From Quinella sp. 1Q7 (lineage in GTDB: Bacteria; Bacillota; Negativicutes; Selenomonadales; Selenomonadaceae): DNA of 37,713 nt. A model generated the notes under the pieces. That model had not been told where the DNA came from and searched no databases. It saw only the letters and a list, made by a program, of their open reading frames with translations. The stretch covers positions 1-37,713 of the forward strand of contig JADEZP010000010.1 of NCBI GenBank assembly GCA_015206805.1, read 5' to 3'. The position numbers were made by a program, and so were the translations under genes. Numbering within the stretch: position 1 is the stretch's first letter; each line of letters starts with the position of its first letter. Below, piece by piece: positions 1 through 7,565 of the stretch.

Positions 1-377
1 AAAATTTTTTTGAAGACCGACGCCGACACAAACGGCAAATCCAGCGGAAAGTAGATTATGCTGTCCGCGTCCTTGATGATTCGATTCGCCATTTCGTAGC
101 CCGAAGTCGTCACGACCGACACGAGGATTGGCGATTTTGGAAATTCGCGGCGGAATTCTTTAATCAGCGGGCTTGTCGCGACGATTTCGCCGACTGACGC
201 CGCGTGTACCCATATGCAATTTTTTTTCGCCACGGGGTCGAGTGCGCCCTTCGGGAAGAAGCCGAAGCTTTGACGGATTCGCTCCACGAAGCCGCGCTCG
301 CGTATCGAACGAATCATGAACACCGGGATAATCAGTATCACGACGAGTATCGCCGCCAAGTTGTAAAGTAATTGCAA
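1..377 (-). CDS. waaA: 3-deoxy-D-manno-octulosonic acid (Kdo) transferase WaaA/KdtA, N-terminal part (runs off the left edge)
   Basis: Too short for a routine ORF call, but reading the minus strand from a TTG at 377 gives about 125 residues: a hydrophobic N-terminal segment (residues 2-19, LYNLAAILVVILIIPVF) followed by the WaaA signature IWVHAASVGE near residue 60 and a VSVVTTSGYEMA stretch. WaaA transfers Kdo from CMP-Kdo to the lipid A precursor on the inner face of the cytoplasmic membrane. That fits the Kdo genes at 22-27 kb. An AGGAG lies 8 bases before the TTG and an extended -10 promoter is just upstream. The C-terminal sugar-nucleotide-binding half is outside the window, so completeness cannot be judged. 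Family call is confident; the TTG start is likely because no ATG follows the RBS. Confidence 0.88.
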   Translation of the reverse strand, partial: MQLLYNLAAILVVILIIPVFMIRSIRERGFVERIRQSFGFFPKGALDPVAKKNCIWVHAASVGEIVATSPLIKEFRREFPKSPILVSVVTTSGYEMANRIIKDADSIIYFPLDLPFVSASVFKKI

Positions 378-408
378 TGAACGCGCTCCTTAACTAAAAA
401 TTTTGTCG

Positions 409-417
409 ATTATAACA
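409..417 (-). promoter_or_regulatory. Extended -10 promoter of waaA
   Basis: On the minus strand TGTTATAAT (TGn plus a perfect TATAAT) lies about 32 bases upstream of the waaA start. No good -35 is visible because the upstream bases form the T-tract of the cydB terminator. An extended -10 can work without a -35. Inferred from motif only. Confidence 0.5.
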
Positions 418-424
418 CAGCGCA

Positions 425-455
425 CAAAAAAAATCTGCCGCCCGCAAGCGACAGA
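425..455 (-). terminator. Rho-independent terminator of the cyd operon
   Basis: Just after the cydB stop the minus strand reads TCTGTCGC, a six-base loop, then GCGGCAGA, an 8-bp stem with one G-U pair, followed by eight T. It separates cydB from waaA. Confidence 0.75.
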
Positions 456-474
456 CAAAAATTTTCTTAACGAT

Positions 475-1488
475 TCAGTGATAGTGCACGTCGGCGGGCG
501 TCACGCGCTCCTTGAAGACTTTGTACGTCCACGCCTGATAGCAAAGGACAATCGGCACGAAAATCGCCGCAGCTATCGTCATGAGCGTCAAGGTGTGCGG
601 CGTCGACGCGGCGTTGTAAATGTTCAAGCTCCAATCGGGCATGATACTCGACACCATCAGGCGCGGAAACAACGCGTTGAAAAAGCCGATCGTCAGGAAC
701 GCAATGCCCAATGTCGACGAAAGAAACGCCTTGCAACCGCAACCGGCATATGCGCCCGCGCAACTCGCAATCAGCGCGGCGACCGTGAAGCCCAAGAAAA
801 ATACCGTGCTTAACTTTGCAAGGATGTCCGTCTCTGCGAAAGCGAAGCCCGCGAATAGCGCGAACGCAATCAACGCCGACACGCCCAAGCAAACGCTTTT
901 TTTGCGGATGTCTTCAAGCAAACTCTTGTCCGCGATTTTTATCAGCAAGAAATTCGCGCCGTGGAATGCGAACAACAACACGAAGAATATTCCGCCGAAC
1001 AGCGCGCACGGATTGAGCAGGTCGAAGAAATGTCCCGTGAAATGCATCTGATAATCTATCGGCAAGCCGCGCAGGAGATTGACGACTGCCACGCCCCACA
1101 GCAACGCCGGCACGAAACTCCCGAACATAATGCCGAAGTCCCAAAAGTTTACCCAGTCCGACGCTTGAAATTTCCCGCGCAGTTCAAACGCCACGCCGCG
1201 CATAATCAACGCGAGCAACATAAGGAACAACGCGAGGTAAAACGTGCTGAACATCGTCGCGTAGACGTGCGGGAAGGCAGCGAACGTCGCGCCGCCCGCC
1301 GTTATCATCCAAACTTCGTTGCCATCCCACACAGGACCGATTGCGCGGACGAATTGCGCGCGTTCGTTTTTCGGGCGACCCGCCATCATCATGCCGACGC
1401 CGTAATCGAAGCCCTCAAGGATAAAAAAGCCCGTGAACAGCACCGTTATCAAGATAAACCAAACGATATTTAAATCCACAATCCTCAC
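475..1488 (-). CDS. cydB: Cytochrome bd ubiquinol oxidase subunit II (CydB)
   Basis: 337 residues, the usual length of CydB. It starts with the family N-terminus (LNIVWFILITVLFTGFFILEG), continues EGFDYGVGMM and WDGNEVWMITAGGATFAAFP, and has about nine hydrophobic segments. CydB pairs with CydA in the membrane to form a quinol oxidase that reduces oxygen to water at high affinity without pumping protons. In an anaerobe or microaerophile this mainly removes oxygen. It is the last gene of cydA - small protein - cydB, three bases after the small gene, and is followed by a hairpin terminator. Nothing looks broken. Confidence 0.96.
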   Translation of the reverse strand: MRIVDLNIVWFILITVLFTGFFILEGFDYGVGMMMAGRPKNERAQFVRAIGPVWDGNEVWMITAGGATFAAFPHVYATMFSTFYLALFLMLLALIMRGVAFELRGKFQASDWVNFWDFGIMFGSFVPALLWGVAVVNLLRGLPIDYQMHFTGHFFDLLNPCALFGGIFFVLLFAFHGANFLLIKIADKSLLEDIRKKSVCLGVSALIAFALFAGFAFAETDILAKLSTVFFLGFTVAALIASCAGAYAGCGCKAFLSSTLGIAFLTIGFFNALFPRLMVSSIMPDWSLNIYNAASTPHTLTLMTIAAAIFVPIVLCYQAWTYKVFKERVTPADVHYH

Positions 1489-1491
1489 CCC

Positions 1492-1764
1492 TCAGTGCGA
1501 CAAGATGGAATACATGACGGTCACTGCAATGGTGGCGACGCCGATAATCGTTGCGACGGACAAATTGCGGACGTGCTTGCCCATGCCGTCAATTTTTGCG
1601 TCCAGATTAGCTTGCATGGTTTTCATGTCTTGCCGAAGTTCCATAATCTCAGCCGCCCGCTGATTGTCACGGTCGCGCATCTCTTGCATAAACGATTTGA
1701 AAACAGCTTCAAGGGTGTCAACGCGTTTTTCGACTTCGACAATCCGTTTTTCTTGCTTAGACAT
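1492..1764 (-). CDS. Small coiled-coil, C-terminally anchored membrane protein inside the cyd operon
   Basis: 90 residues from the ATG at 1764, which has GAGGAG a few bases upstream; the longer reading frame upstream is only an overlap with cydA. Residues 5-60 are highly charged with heptad-like spacing (VEKRVDTLEAVFKSFM, ELRQDMKTMQANLDAKIDG), so a coiled coil is likely. Residues 69-88 (SVATIIGVATIAVTVMYSIL) form one membrane helix near the C-terminus. This layout resembles XhlA-type phage haemolysin proteins, but that similarity is structural only. It lies 5 bases after cydA and 3 bases before cydB, so it is co-transcribed with both oxidase subunits. It is larger than the usual accessory peptide CydX (about 30-40 residues) and not recognisably related to it. 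Function unknown; a role in oxidase assembly or stability is inference from position. Confidence 0.8.
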   Translation of the reverse strand: MSKQEKRIVEVEKRVDTLEAVFKSFMQEMRDRDNQRAAEIMELRQDMKTMQANLDAKIDGMGKHVRNLSVATIIGVATIAVTVMYSILSH

Positions 1765-1769
1765 GACAA

Positions 1770-3137
1770 TCACTCCTCTTCGGTGATTTTCGTCCGCCGA
1801 ATGAACATGACCGCCGCGAAGACCGCAAGCACCGCAAGGAACAAATAAATCGCCGTGAAACCGACCAAAGTTATAAAGACCTCGCCCGCCGACAAGTTCG
1901 GGCTGACTGCGACCGCTGTCTTTTGCAAGCCGACGACGATCCACGGCTGTCGACCCGCCTCCGCAATGTACCAGCCCGCCGAATTCGCGACGAACGGTAT
2001 CGGCAACAACAGCGGCATCATTTTCAAGCAACACAGGTGCTCGTAAATTTTGTCGCGGCAGAAAAAGACCAAGACGCCCGTCACGAAGACGATAAACAAA
2101 AGCGCGCCGCCCGCGCCGACCATCGCGCGAAAGCTCCAGAACATGCCGCGCACGTCATTGGGAATGTAGTAGCCGCTGCCGTATTTTTCTTGCGCCTCGC
2201 GTTGCAAGTCGTTAATGCCCTTGACTTCGCCGCTGAACGAGTTGTGCACCATGAACGTAAACATTTTCGGGATAAGAATTTCGGAATCGTTGCGGCGCGC
2301 CTCCTGATTGATATCGGCGACGACGGCGAACGGCGCGGGATCTTCCGTCTCCCACAGAGCCTCGAACGACGCCAATTTCATCGGGTTAGCCTCGGCAAGA
2401 TATTGCGCGTGCATGTGCCCCGAACCCATGACGCCCAACGTGCCGAGCATCGTGTAAAGCACTGCGCGGCGGAGCGTCCGAACAAACATTTCGCGCGACA
2501 CGTCGTCGGTTGCGATTTTCCACGCGCTCACGACGATAACCAGAAAGCCGCCCGTGGTTATGCCGGCAAAGAACGTGTGCGAAAATTCGCCGAAGACGTA
2601 AGGATTTGTAACGAGTTCCAAAAAATCCGTCATGACGGCGCGCCCGTCCTCAATCGCGTAGCCGACGGGGTGTTGCATGAACGAGTTGGCGACCAGAATC
2701 CAGAACGCCGACAGGTTGCTGCCGAAAGCGACAATCCAAATGCACAGGCAGTGAAATTTTTCGCTGAGCTTGTCCCAACCGAAAATCCACAAACCGATAA
2801 ACGTCGATTCAATGAAAAATGCCGTCAAAGCCTCCAGCGCGAGCGGCGCGCCGAAGATGTCGCCCATGAAGCGTGCGTATTCCGACCAGTTCATGCCGAA
2901 GTGAAATTCCTGCACGATGCCCGTCACGACGCCCATTGCGAAATTTATCAGGAAGATCGTCCCGAAGAACTTAACCAGCTTTTTGAGCTTGATGCGCTCC
3001 TCGTAACTGCCGCTGTTGACGTACCACATTTCAAGCAGCGCGACGAAGATTGACAGCCCCAACGTCACGGGCACGAACAAAAAATGATAGATCGTTGTTA
3101 TTGCGAACTGCAGTCGCGATAAAATCAGTGCGTCCAT
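1770..3137 (-). CDS. cydA: Cytochrome bd ubiquinol oxidase subunit I (CydA)
   Basis: 455 residues with an ATG start behind GGGGAAGTGAC. Family marks are the N-terminus [14 protein letters not shown] (His18, expected haem b595 ligand), [12 protein letters not shown] with the conserved acidic residues, [10 protein letters not shown] (second His ligand), and [12 protein letters not shown] near residue 390. It carries the three haems and the quinol site and works with CydB. At 455 residues it is shorter than E. coli CydA (about 520), so the quinol-binding Q-loop is of the short type common in Firmicutes. First gene of the operon. An inverted-repeat-bounded stretch lies immediately upstream, so the promoter is either within it or in the 27 bases between. 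Confidence 0.96.
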   Translation of the reverse strand: MDALILSRLQFAITTIYHFLFVPVTLGLSIFVALLEMWYVNSGSYEERIKLKKLVKFFGTIFLINFAMGVVTGIVQEFHFGMNWSEYARFMGDIFGAPLALEALTAFFIESTFIGLWIFGWDKLSEKFHCLCIWIVAFGSNLSAFWILVANSFMQHPVGYAIEDGRAVMTDFLELVTNPYVFGEFSHTFFAGITTGGFLVIVVSAWKIATDDVSREMFVRTLRRAVLYTMLGTLGVMGSGHMHAQYLAEANPMKLASFEALWETEDPAPFAVVADINQEARRNDSEILIPKMFTFMVHNSFSGEVKGINDLQREAQEKYGSGYYIPNDVRGMFWSFRAMVGAGGALLFIVFVTGVLVFFCRDKIYEHLCCLKMMPLLLPIPFVANSAGWYIAEAGRQPWIVVGLQKTAVAVSPNLSAGEVFITLVGFTAIYLFLAVLAVFAAVMFIRRTKITEEE

Positions 3138-3164
3138 AAAGTCACTTCCCCTCGCAAAAAAAAT

Positions 3165-3526
3165 CGTTGCGCATTACGTCTTACGCATTAAAAGAGCGTC
3201 GCCTATTCGCCGACAGCCCGAAGGCCGCCGACTCAACGAATCAGTCATCAAACAAGTTTTTGCCGTGACTTGTGGAGGCGTGTTGAAGTTTTGCGAAATT
3301 GTGCATTGTTGAGCTGAGCTTTGTCGTTTGGGTGAATCGGCGTTTTATCGGGATGAAGTTTAAAGTCGAATCTAACGGGCGCGTTCGTCCGACTGCTCAT
3401 GAAATGCTCTCTTTGACCCGAAAGCGCAGGTACTTTCTTTAGCCTGAAAGCGGGCGTGCAGCCTCTCAGTTCATCTGCACCTGAACCGACTTCGCTCAAT
3501 CAATGCGCAAGACGTAATGCGCAACG
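3165..3526. repeat. 362-bp segment bounded by a near-perfect 25-bp inverted repeat
   Basis: 3165-3189 and 3502-3526 are reverse complements at 24 of 25 positions; the key core is GCGCATTACGTCTT and its complement. The segment fills the gap between cydA and the next gene. It holds local hairpins (for example GTGCAG...CTGCAC around 3457-3480) and an open frame at 3248-3499 on the minus strand that lacks an RBS and starts only with TTG, so I do not call it a gene. Possible readings are a small mobile element (MITE-like) or a structured leader. No transposase is present. Confidence 0.6.
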
Positions 3527-3533
3527 TTCAGAT

Positions 3534-4157
3534 TCACTTGCTGACGAATTCTTCGAGAATTTCAAGCGCGCCGGCGTGTGCGTCGAAGGGCAACTTGTAA
3601 TCGACCTTCGTTTCAATCAGCGCGGCGTCAATGTCGTTGGAAACTTTGTCGGCCGTCGTCTGCAACTTCTTGATGAGTTTGCGCACGCGGTTGCGGTCAA
3701 AGTCAATCGTCGTGACGCGTTCAATGTCGTAGCGGTACGTGGTCTGGTTGCCTTCCTTGTTGAAGACGTAACCGACGCCCGCATTTTTCTGCAACAGGCC
3801 GGAACTTTGGAATTGACGCAAGCCGCGCAAAGTTTCGCAGGCGGCGTGACGTTTCTTGTTGACATCGACGGCACTGTCCAAATCGAACTTCAGAGACTTC
3901 TTCGCCGCGTGAATTGCCCGCGCAAGTTTTTCGCGCTCGTCAATCAGCCGCAGATAGAATTCAATGACTTTGTCGGGCGGAAACTTGTTGTCGACGACGA
4001 TGTTGATATTTTCGTCGGGCTGACCTTCGGCGGCCTTGGAACGGAAATGCTTTTCGGTGACGCTGGTCAAATTCTTTTCGTCATCAAGGTAGCCGCTCAC
4101 GAAGTCGAAAAGTTTTTCGATTTTGTTTTGCGCTTGGAACGCTTCTTTGAGATTCAC
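3534..4157 (-). CDS. Hypothetical helical protein, 207 residues
   Basis: I do not recognise this family. The GTG at 4157 is chosen because GGGAGTGAG lies 8 bases upstream and the extension before it is an unlikely coding sequence that runs through the promoter. The protein starts VNLKEAFQAQNKIEKLFDFV. It is charged, mostly helical and soluble in appearance, with no signal peptide or membrane segment. The middle (about residues 85-140) is rich in Lys/Glu, with AIHAAKKSLKFDLDSAVDVN. The C-terminal half has a motif TTIDFDRNRVRKLIKKLQTTADKVSNDID that could be a coiled coil. It appears monocistronic with its own promoter (4192-4220). Function unknown. Confidence 0.7.
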   Translation of the reverse strand: MNLKEAFQAQNKIEKLFDFVSGYLDDEKNLTSVTEKHFRSKAAEGQPDENINIVVDNKFPPDKVIEFYLRLIDEREKLARAIHAAKKSLKFDLDSAVDVNKKRHAACETLRGLRQFQSSGLLQKNAGVGYVFNKEGNQTTYRYDIERVTTIDFDRNRVRKLIKKLQTTADKVSNDIDAALIETKVDYKLPFDAHAGALEILEEFVSK

Positions 4158-4191
4158 GGCACTCACTCCCACAAAAAATATTTTCAAGCGC

Positions 4192-4220
4192 ATTAAACCA
4201 TAAATCGCCGCCGTTGACAA
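4192..4220 (-). promoter_or_regulatory. Promoter of the 3534-4157 gene
   Basis: Minus strand TTGTCA (4220-4215), 17-base spacer, TTTAAT (4197-4192), about 35 bases before the GTG start. Good spacing and near-consensus hexamers. Motif evidence only. Confidence 0.55.
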
Positions 4221-4231
4221 CGTAATTTGCA

Positions 4232-4260
4232 ACAAAAAAACGGGAGTCGCCAAACTCCCG
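4232..4260 (-). terminator. Rho-independent terminator after the SDR gene
   Basis: CGGGAGT, six-base loop, ACTCCCG, with a T-run on the minus-strand side (A-run 4233-4240 on the plus strand). It lies 20 bases beyond the SDR stop and ends the 7394-4281 operon. Confidence 0.85.
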
Positions 4261-4280
4261 CAGAAAAAATTTTCGGCGCG

Positions 4281-5057
4281 TCACTCGAACGAGCCGACGA
4301 CATAGCCGCCGTCGACGAAGAAATTTTGTCCCGTGATTAATGCGGCGCGTTCGCTCAACAGAAACAGAATCATGCCCGCCACGTCGAACGGTGTGCTCAA
4401 GCCCAAAAGGTGCCGCGAAAGAAGTTTGTCGCTCTCCGCGAAAAGTTCGTTCTGCAACATTTCGGTCTTGACGATTGCCGGCGCGACGGAATTGATTCGA
4501 TGTTTGCCGCGCACAAGTTCCGACGCGAACGACTTGACCGCCGTTTGAATTGCCGCTTTTGCCGCCGAATACGCGAACAAACTTTTGCCCGCGAAGTCGC
4601 CCGCGATTGAACTCATCACCACGAACGACGAACCTTCAAGCGCGAATCTTTTGCGCGTCGACGCCTGAACGAAGTTGACCGCGCCCCAAAAGCTTGTATC
4701 GAAGATTTTGTGCGCAAGTTGCACGTCGAAGGCGTTTAAAGGCGTCAAACCCCAAATGCCCGCCGTGTAAACTCCGCCGTTGATTTTGCCGACCGCGCTT
4801 GTGAAGTTTTCGAGTACCGCCGACCACTCGTCCGCCGTCGCTGTCGTGACGTCGAGTTGTTCGGTGAAAATCCGCGGCGGATGTTTAATCAAGCTGACGG
4901 GCGAAGCTTGTCGCAGGGCGTCGAGTCGCTCCAAATTCCTGCCGATAGCCAGGACGTTCGCGCCGCTGCGTGACAGTTCAAGGGCAACCTGCCGCCCGAT
5001 ACCGCTTGAAGCACCGACGACGACGAAGTTTTTCCTGCCGAAATCAAAGGTCACCAT
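4281..5057 (-). CDS. Short-chain dehydrogenase/reductase (SDR), classical type
   Basis: 258 residues. The nucleotide-binding GASSGIG is at residues 15-21. The usual NNAG is replaced by the variant YTAG near residue 98. The catalytic set is Ser (VMSSIAG), Tyr and Lys (YSAAKAA), with the C-terminal GQNFFVDGGYVVG typical of FabG-like enzymes. It should oxidise or reduce a hydroxyl/keto group with NAD(P)H. It is the last gene of a cassette with an acyltransferase, an acyl carrier protein and a two-part UxaA-type lyase. The carrier protein suggests an acyl-ACP or an activated sugar acid as substrate, but this is inference. The start ATG has GGAGATAATC upstream, and 12 bases separate it from the gene before. 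Confidence 0.85.
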   Translation of the reverse strand: MVTFDFGRKNFVVVGASSGIGRQVALELSRSGANVLAIGRNLERLDALRQASPVSLIKHPPRIFTEQLDVTTATADEWSAVLENFTSAVGKINGGVYTAGIWGLTPLNAFDVQLAHKIFDTSFWGAVNFVQASTRKRFALEGSSFVVMSSIAGDFAGKSLFAYSAAKAAIQTAVKSFASELVRGKHRINSVAPAIVKTEMLQNELFAESDKLLSRHLLGLSTPFDVAGMILFLLSERAALITGQNFFVDGGYVVGSFE

Positions 5058-5069
5058 GATTATCTCCCG

Positions 5070-6230
5070 TCAAACGAATCTGCAGACGTGGTCAACCGCG
5101 ACGTCCGAAAAGCCGTAAGCCTCCGCCTTCGTGAGCCGACCGTTGAGCACGTCAGAAATTTTTTCCAGCAACAAATTGCCCGCGCCGTCAATCGTCAACG
5201 TGCCGTCCAAAATTCCGCTCAAGTTCACGTCGAGATTGTCTTCCATGCGCGAAAAAGTTTGGGCGTTGGCGGTGACTTTGAGCACGGGAACAATCGCGTT
5301 GCCCGTCGGCGTGCCGCGTCCCGTCGTGAAGACAATCGCGTTGCAACCCGCCGCAACCATCGACGTGACCGAAGAAATGTCGTAACCCGCCGTGTCCATG
5401 ACAATCGCGCCGCGTTTCGTGGGACGTTGTGCTTGCTCCAAAACTTCGACAATAGGACGCGTGCCGCCCTTGCGAATACAGCCGAGACTTTTTTCGTCAA
5501 TGGTCGACAGTCCGCCGAATTTGTTTCCGGGCGTCGGTTGACCTGCGCGACAATCTTGCCCCGCCGCTTTAAGGTGAGCTTCGTAGTCCGCGCAGATTTG
5601 GATTATGCGGTTGTGAAGTTCGGGAGTCGCCGCGCGCCGCGCAAGGACGTGTTCGCCGCCGATCCACTCAATCGATTCGCTCATCAGCGTGGACGCGCCC
5701 AAGTCGACAAGTTTGTCGCTCAGCTCGCCGACCGCAGGATTTGACGCGATGCCGCTTGTCGCGTCGGAGCCGCCGCACTCGATGCCAAGCAACAGTTCCG
5801 ATATGTCGCAAAGTTCTTTTTGTTGAAGAGCCGCCTCCGCCGCCAAGTCGCGCGCCGCACGCACAGCGCGTTCAATCGTCTTGAGGGTGCCGCCTTCCTC
5901 TTGAATGCCGAACGACACGACGGGCTTGCCGGTCATTGCTTGAATCTTGCCGCGCAGTTTTGCATGGGGAACGGTCTCGCAACCCAAGCCGATTATGACG
6001 ACGCCGTAGACGTTGGGATTGCACGCGAAGCCCGTCAAGATTTTTTGCGACAGCTCGGTATTGGCGGCGACGTCCGAACAGCCCGTGTTGAAAATGATGT
6101 TGACTGCGCCGCGCACTTGACTTGCGACGATTCGCGCGGTCTCGCTGCCGCAAGCGCACGTCGGCAAAATCAGCACGTGGTTGCGAATGCCTGCGCGGCC
6201 ATCACTGCGTTTATATCCGTAAAAGTTCAT
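5070..6230 (-). CDS. UxaA/GarD-family lyase, large (C-terminal domain) subunit, SuyB-like
   Basis: 386 residues. The start MNFYGYKRSDGRAGIRNHVLILP is the signature of the large domain of altronate/galactarate dehydratases and of the beta subunit of (2R)-sulfolactate sulfo-lyase. Further marks are NTGCSD, GLGCETVP, LGIECGGSDATSGIASNPAVG and TTGRGTPTGNAIVPVLKVTAN. Conserved Cys residues fit the metal or Fe-S site of the family. These enzymes remove water (or sulfite) from a hydroxy acid. In UxaA the small and large domains are fused; here they are separate genes nine bases apart, as in SuyA/SuyB. Substrate cannot be told from sequence; association with an acyl carrier protein is unusual. Confidence 0.85.
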   Translation of the reverse strand: MNFYGYKRSDGRAGIRNHVLILPTCACGSETARIVASQVRGAVNIIFNTGCSDVAANTELSQKILTGFACNPNVYGVVIIGLGCETVPHAKLRGKIQAMTGKPVVSFGIQEEGGTLKTIERAVRAARDLAAEAALQQKELCDISELLLGIECGGSDATSGIASNPAVGELSDKLVDLGASTLMSESIEWIGGEHVLARRAATPELHNRIIQICADYEAHLKAAGQDCRAGQPTPGNKFGGLSTIDEKSLGCIRKGGTRPIVEVLEQAQRPTKRGAIVMDTAGYDISSVTSMVAAGCNAIVFTTGRGTPTGNAIVPVLKVTANAQTFSRMEDNLDVNLSGILDGTLTIDGAGNLLLEKISDVLNGRLTKAEAYGFSDVAVDHVCRFV

Positions 6231-6239
6231 GTTATCGCC

Positions 6240-6524
6240 TCAAATCATTTCGCATTGATAATCGCGCGGGACGCTGAAAATATTTTCGTGCGAAACCCAA
6301 CCGCCCGCCGCAATGTCCGTTGCCGCCTCGCCGATGACTTCGCCGTACTTGAAAACCTTGTCGCCCTTGCCAATCGGACGGAGCGCAACCTTGTGCCAAA
6401 TCGGGATGTCTTCGACGCAAACGATTTCGCCGCCGCCGAGGATTTTAATCGTGTCGCCTTTGACGGCGGCAGTTGTGCACGTCGCGACGTTGTCCTTGCC
6501 GTCAAGCAAAATCGCGTTGGTCAT
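6240..6524 (-). CDS. UxaA/SuyA-type SAF-domain small subunit
   Basis: 94 residues from the ATG at 6524, which overlaps the stop of the acyl carrier gene (ATGA). The longer upstream frame is shadow. The SAF domain marks are EDIPIWHKVALRPIGKGDKVFKYGEVIG at residues 38-65 and IAAGGWVSHENIF at 71-83; IPxxHKVAL is typical of altronate dehydratase N-terminal domains and of SuyA. It should form the lid or partner of the large subunit encoded nine bases downstream. The tight overlap with the acyl carrier gene indicates translational coupling, so carrier and lyase are probably made together. Confidence 0.87.
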   Translation of the reverse strand: MTNAILLDGKDNVATCTTAAVKGDTIKILGGGEIVCVEDIPIWHKVALRPIGKGDKVFKYGEVIGEAATDIAAGGWVSHENIFSVPRDYQCEMI

Positions 6525-6748
6525 TGCGCGTCGCCTCCCGCCAGCTTGAACAAGTCGCCGACAGTCTGCGCGGCTTTGATTTGTTCGGGCGAAACTTTTT
6601 GGCTCTGCGTCGTGTTGCAAAACGAAAAGAACGACACCATGCTTAACGAGTCCCAATCGTCCACGTCCGCGAGTTTCGTCGACAAGTCGAGCGCGGCTTC
6701 CGTGTCCATCAGTTCAGTGAGTTTCGCGATAAATTTTTCTGCCGTCAT
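6521..6748 (-). CDS. Stand-alone acyl carrier protein
   Basis: 75 residues from the ATG at 6748 with AGGAGG upstream; a longer frame begins seven codons earlier but would run over that RBS. The motif VDDWDSLSMVSFF gives the Asp-Ser-Leu site where Ser would carry 4'-phosphopantetheine. Size, acidity and helical pattern fit an ACP. It is not next to fatty-acid synthesis genes, so it is probably a dedicated carrier for this cassette. It sits between a PglD-like acyltransferase and the SAF subunit and overlaps the latter by four bases. No acyl-ACP ligase or ketosynthase is visible nearby, so how it is loaded is unknown. Confidence 0.85.
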   Translation of the reverse strand: MTAEKFIAKLTELMDTEAALDLSTKLADVDDWDSLSMVSFFSFCNTTQSQKVSPEQIKAAQTVGDLFKLAGGDAQ

Positions 6749-6758
6749 GATTTTCCTC

Positions 6759-7394
6759 CTAAATTTCAATAGCCGGGTTGCCGAAGACGGTTGCGCCTGC
6801 GCGGACTTTTTTTAGCACGACGGAGCCTGCGCCGACAGTTGCGCCGTCGCCGACCTTTGCCTTGGGCAGGACGAGCGCACCGCTGCCAATCAAAACTTCC
6901 GCGCCGACTTGAGCTTTGCCGGCGATGTTGGCTTGCGGCATGACGCATGAATATTTGCCGACGTGCGCGTCGTGACCGATAATCGCCATTGCGTTGACGG
7001 CAACGAAGTCGTCGAGCCGGGCTTTGTCGCCTATGCAAACGTGCGGAGCGATTATCACGCCGCGACCGAGTTTAACCGTGGGCATGACGTAAGCAAGCGT
7101 GCTTATGACGTTCACGAATTCGCCGCCGCGCGCCAAAATTTTTTCGGACAAAACCTTTCGAGCTTTGGGCGTGCCGACCGCGCAGGCAAACACGTCGTCC
7201 GCGCAGATTTTGTAACCGTCAACGTCGCCGAGGACGGGCGCGGGCAACAATTCGTATTCAGTCGCCGTAAGCTTAACGTCGCCGTCGAGAAAGCCTTTAA
7301 CCTGCCAATCGACACCGAAGCCTGCGGATTTTTGCGCGTGCCAAAAAATTTCGCGGGCAAAGCCGCCGCAACCGATTATTATCAAATTTTTCAT
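6759..7394 (-). CDS. PglD/NeuD-like sugar O- or N-acyltransferase (left-handed beta-helix)
   Basis: 211 residues. The N-terminal Rossmann-like part starts MKNLIIIGCGGFAREIFWHAQ, typical of the NeuD/PglD family. From about residue 100 hexapeptide repeats form the beta-helix: VKLGRGVIIAPHVCIGDKARLDD, NAMAIIGHDAHVG (catalytic His), IAGKAQVGAEVLIGSGALVLP, GDGATVGAGSVV. Members transfer acetyl or longer acyl groups from CoA or ACP to sugars for surface glycans. With an ACP gene directly downstream, acyl-ACP is a plausible donor (inference). Start ATG at 7394 has AAGGAG upstream. The preceding leader holds a small ORF and a repeat copy. Confidence 0.88.
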   Translation of the reverse strand: MKNLIIIGCGGFAREIFWHAQKSAGFGVDWQVKGFLDGDVKLTATEYELLPAPVLGDVDGYKICADDVFACAVGTPKARKVLSEKILARGGEFVNVISTLAYVMPTVKLGRGVIIAPHVCIGDKARLDDFVAVNAMAIIGHDAHVGKYSCVMPQANIAGKAQVGAEVLIGSGALVLPKAKVGDGATVGAGSVVLKKVRAGATVFGNPAIEI

Positions 7395-7429
7395 GAATCC
7401 GGCTCCTTAAAAATTATGAAGTTAGCAAT

Positions 7430-7511
7430 GCGCAGCGTTGCGTTTCGACGCGGTGACCAACTCAGAATCATGAACGGCACGGCGCGACTACAGGATGCAA
7501 CGTCACGTTGC
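7430..7511 (+). repeat. Repeat element fragment E (right end), in the leader of the acyltransferase operon
   Basis: Ends in the palindrome GCAACGTCACGTTGC at 7497-7511, preceded by GGCGCGACTACAGGAT, which matches the right end of the full element at 28947-29145 (GGCGCGTCAACAGGAT). The left hairpin is absent, so this is a partial copy; the left limit is approximate. Confidence 0.7.
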
Positions 7512-7518
7512 TTTTCAT
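7468..7518 (-). other. Small leader ORF or remnant of a gene start: MKSNVTLHPVVAPCRS
   Basis: Downstream of a good promoter the minus strand has AGGAG, 9 bases, then an ATG and 16 sense codons before TGA. Most of the peptide is read from repeat fragment E. Either it is a short leader peptide or it is the start of a lost first gene of the operon, cut by the repeat. The RBS and the promoter argue that something is or was translated here; the peptide itself has no recognised function. Confidence 0.45.
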
Positions 7519-7537
7519 GGTCTCAACTCCTAAAGCG

Positions 7538-7565
7538 ATTGTATCACAAAAAAAATCGTTGGCAA
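7538..7565 (-). promoter_or_regulatory. Promoter of the acyltransferase-ACP-lyase-SDR operon
   Basis: Minus strand TTGCCA (7565-7560), 16-base spacer, TACAAT (7543-7538), preceded by TGTGA. The same TGTGATACAAT occurs before the chemotaxis receptor gene. It is divergent from the aldo/keto reductase promoter. Confidence 0.6.

Noticed and set aside
1923-3053. Long plus-strand open frame (376 codons) opposite cydA
   Set aside because: It is the antisense shadow of cydA; Arg/His/Ala-rich with no domain. Similar long antisense frames opposite kdsA, kdsB, ctpA and the chemotaxis receptor gene were dropped for the same reason.
3248-3499. 83-codon open frame on the minus strand between cydA and the next gene
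   Set aside because: Starts with TTG, has no RBS, and lies inside the inverted-repeat segment; hairpins explain the sequence better than coding.
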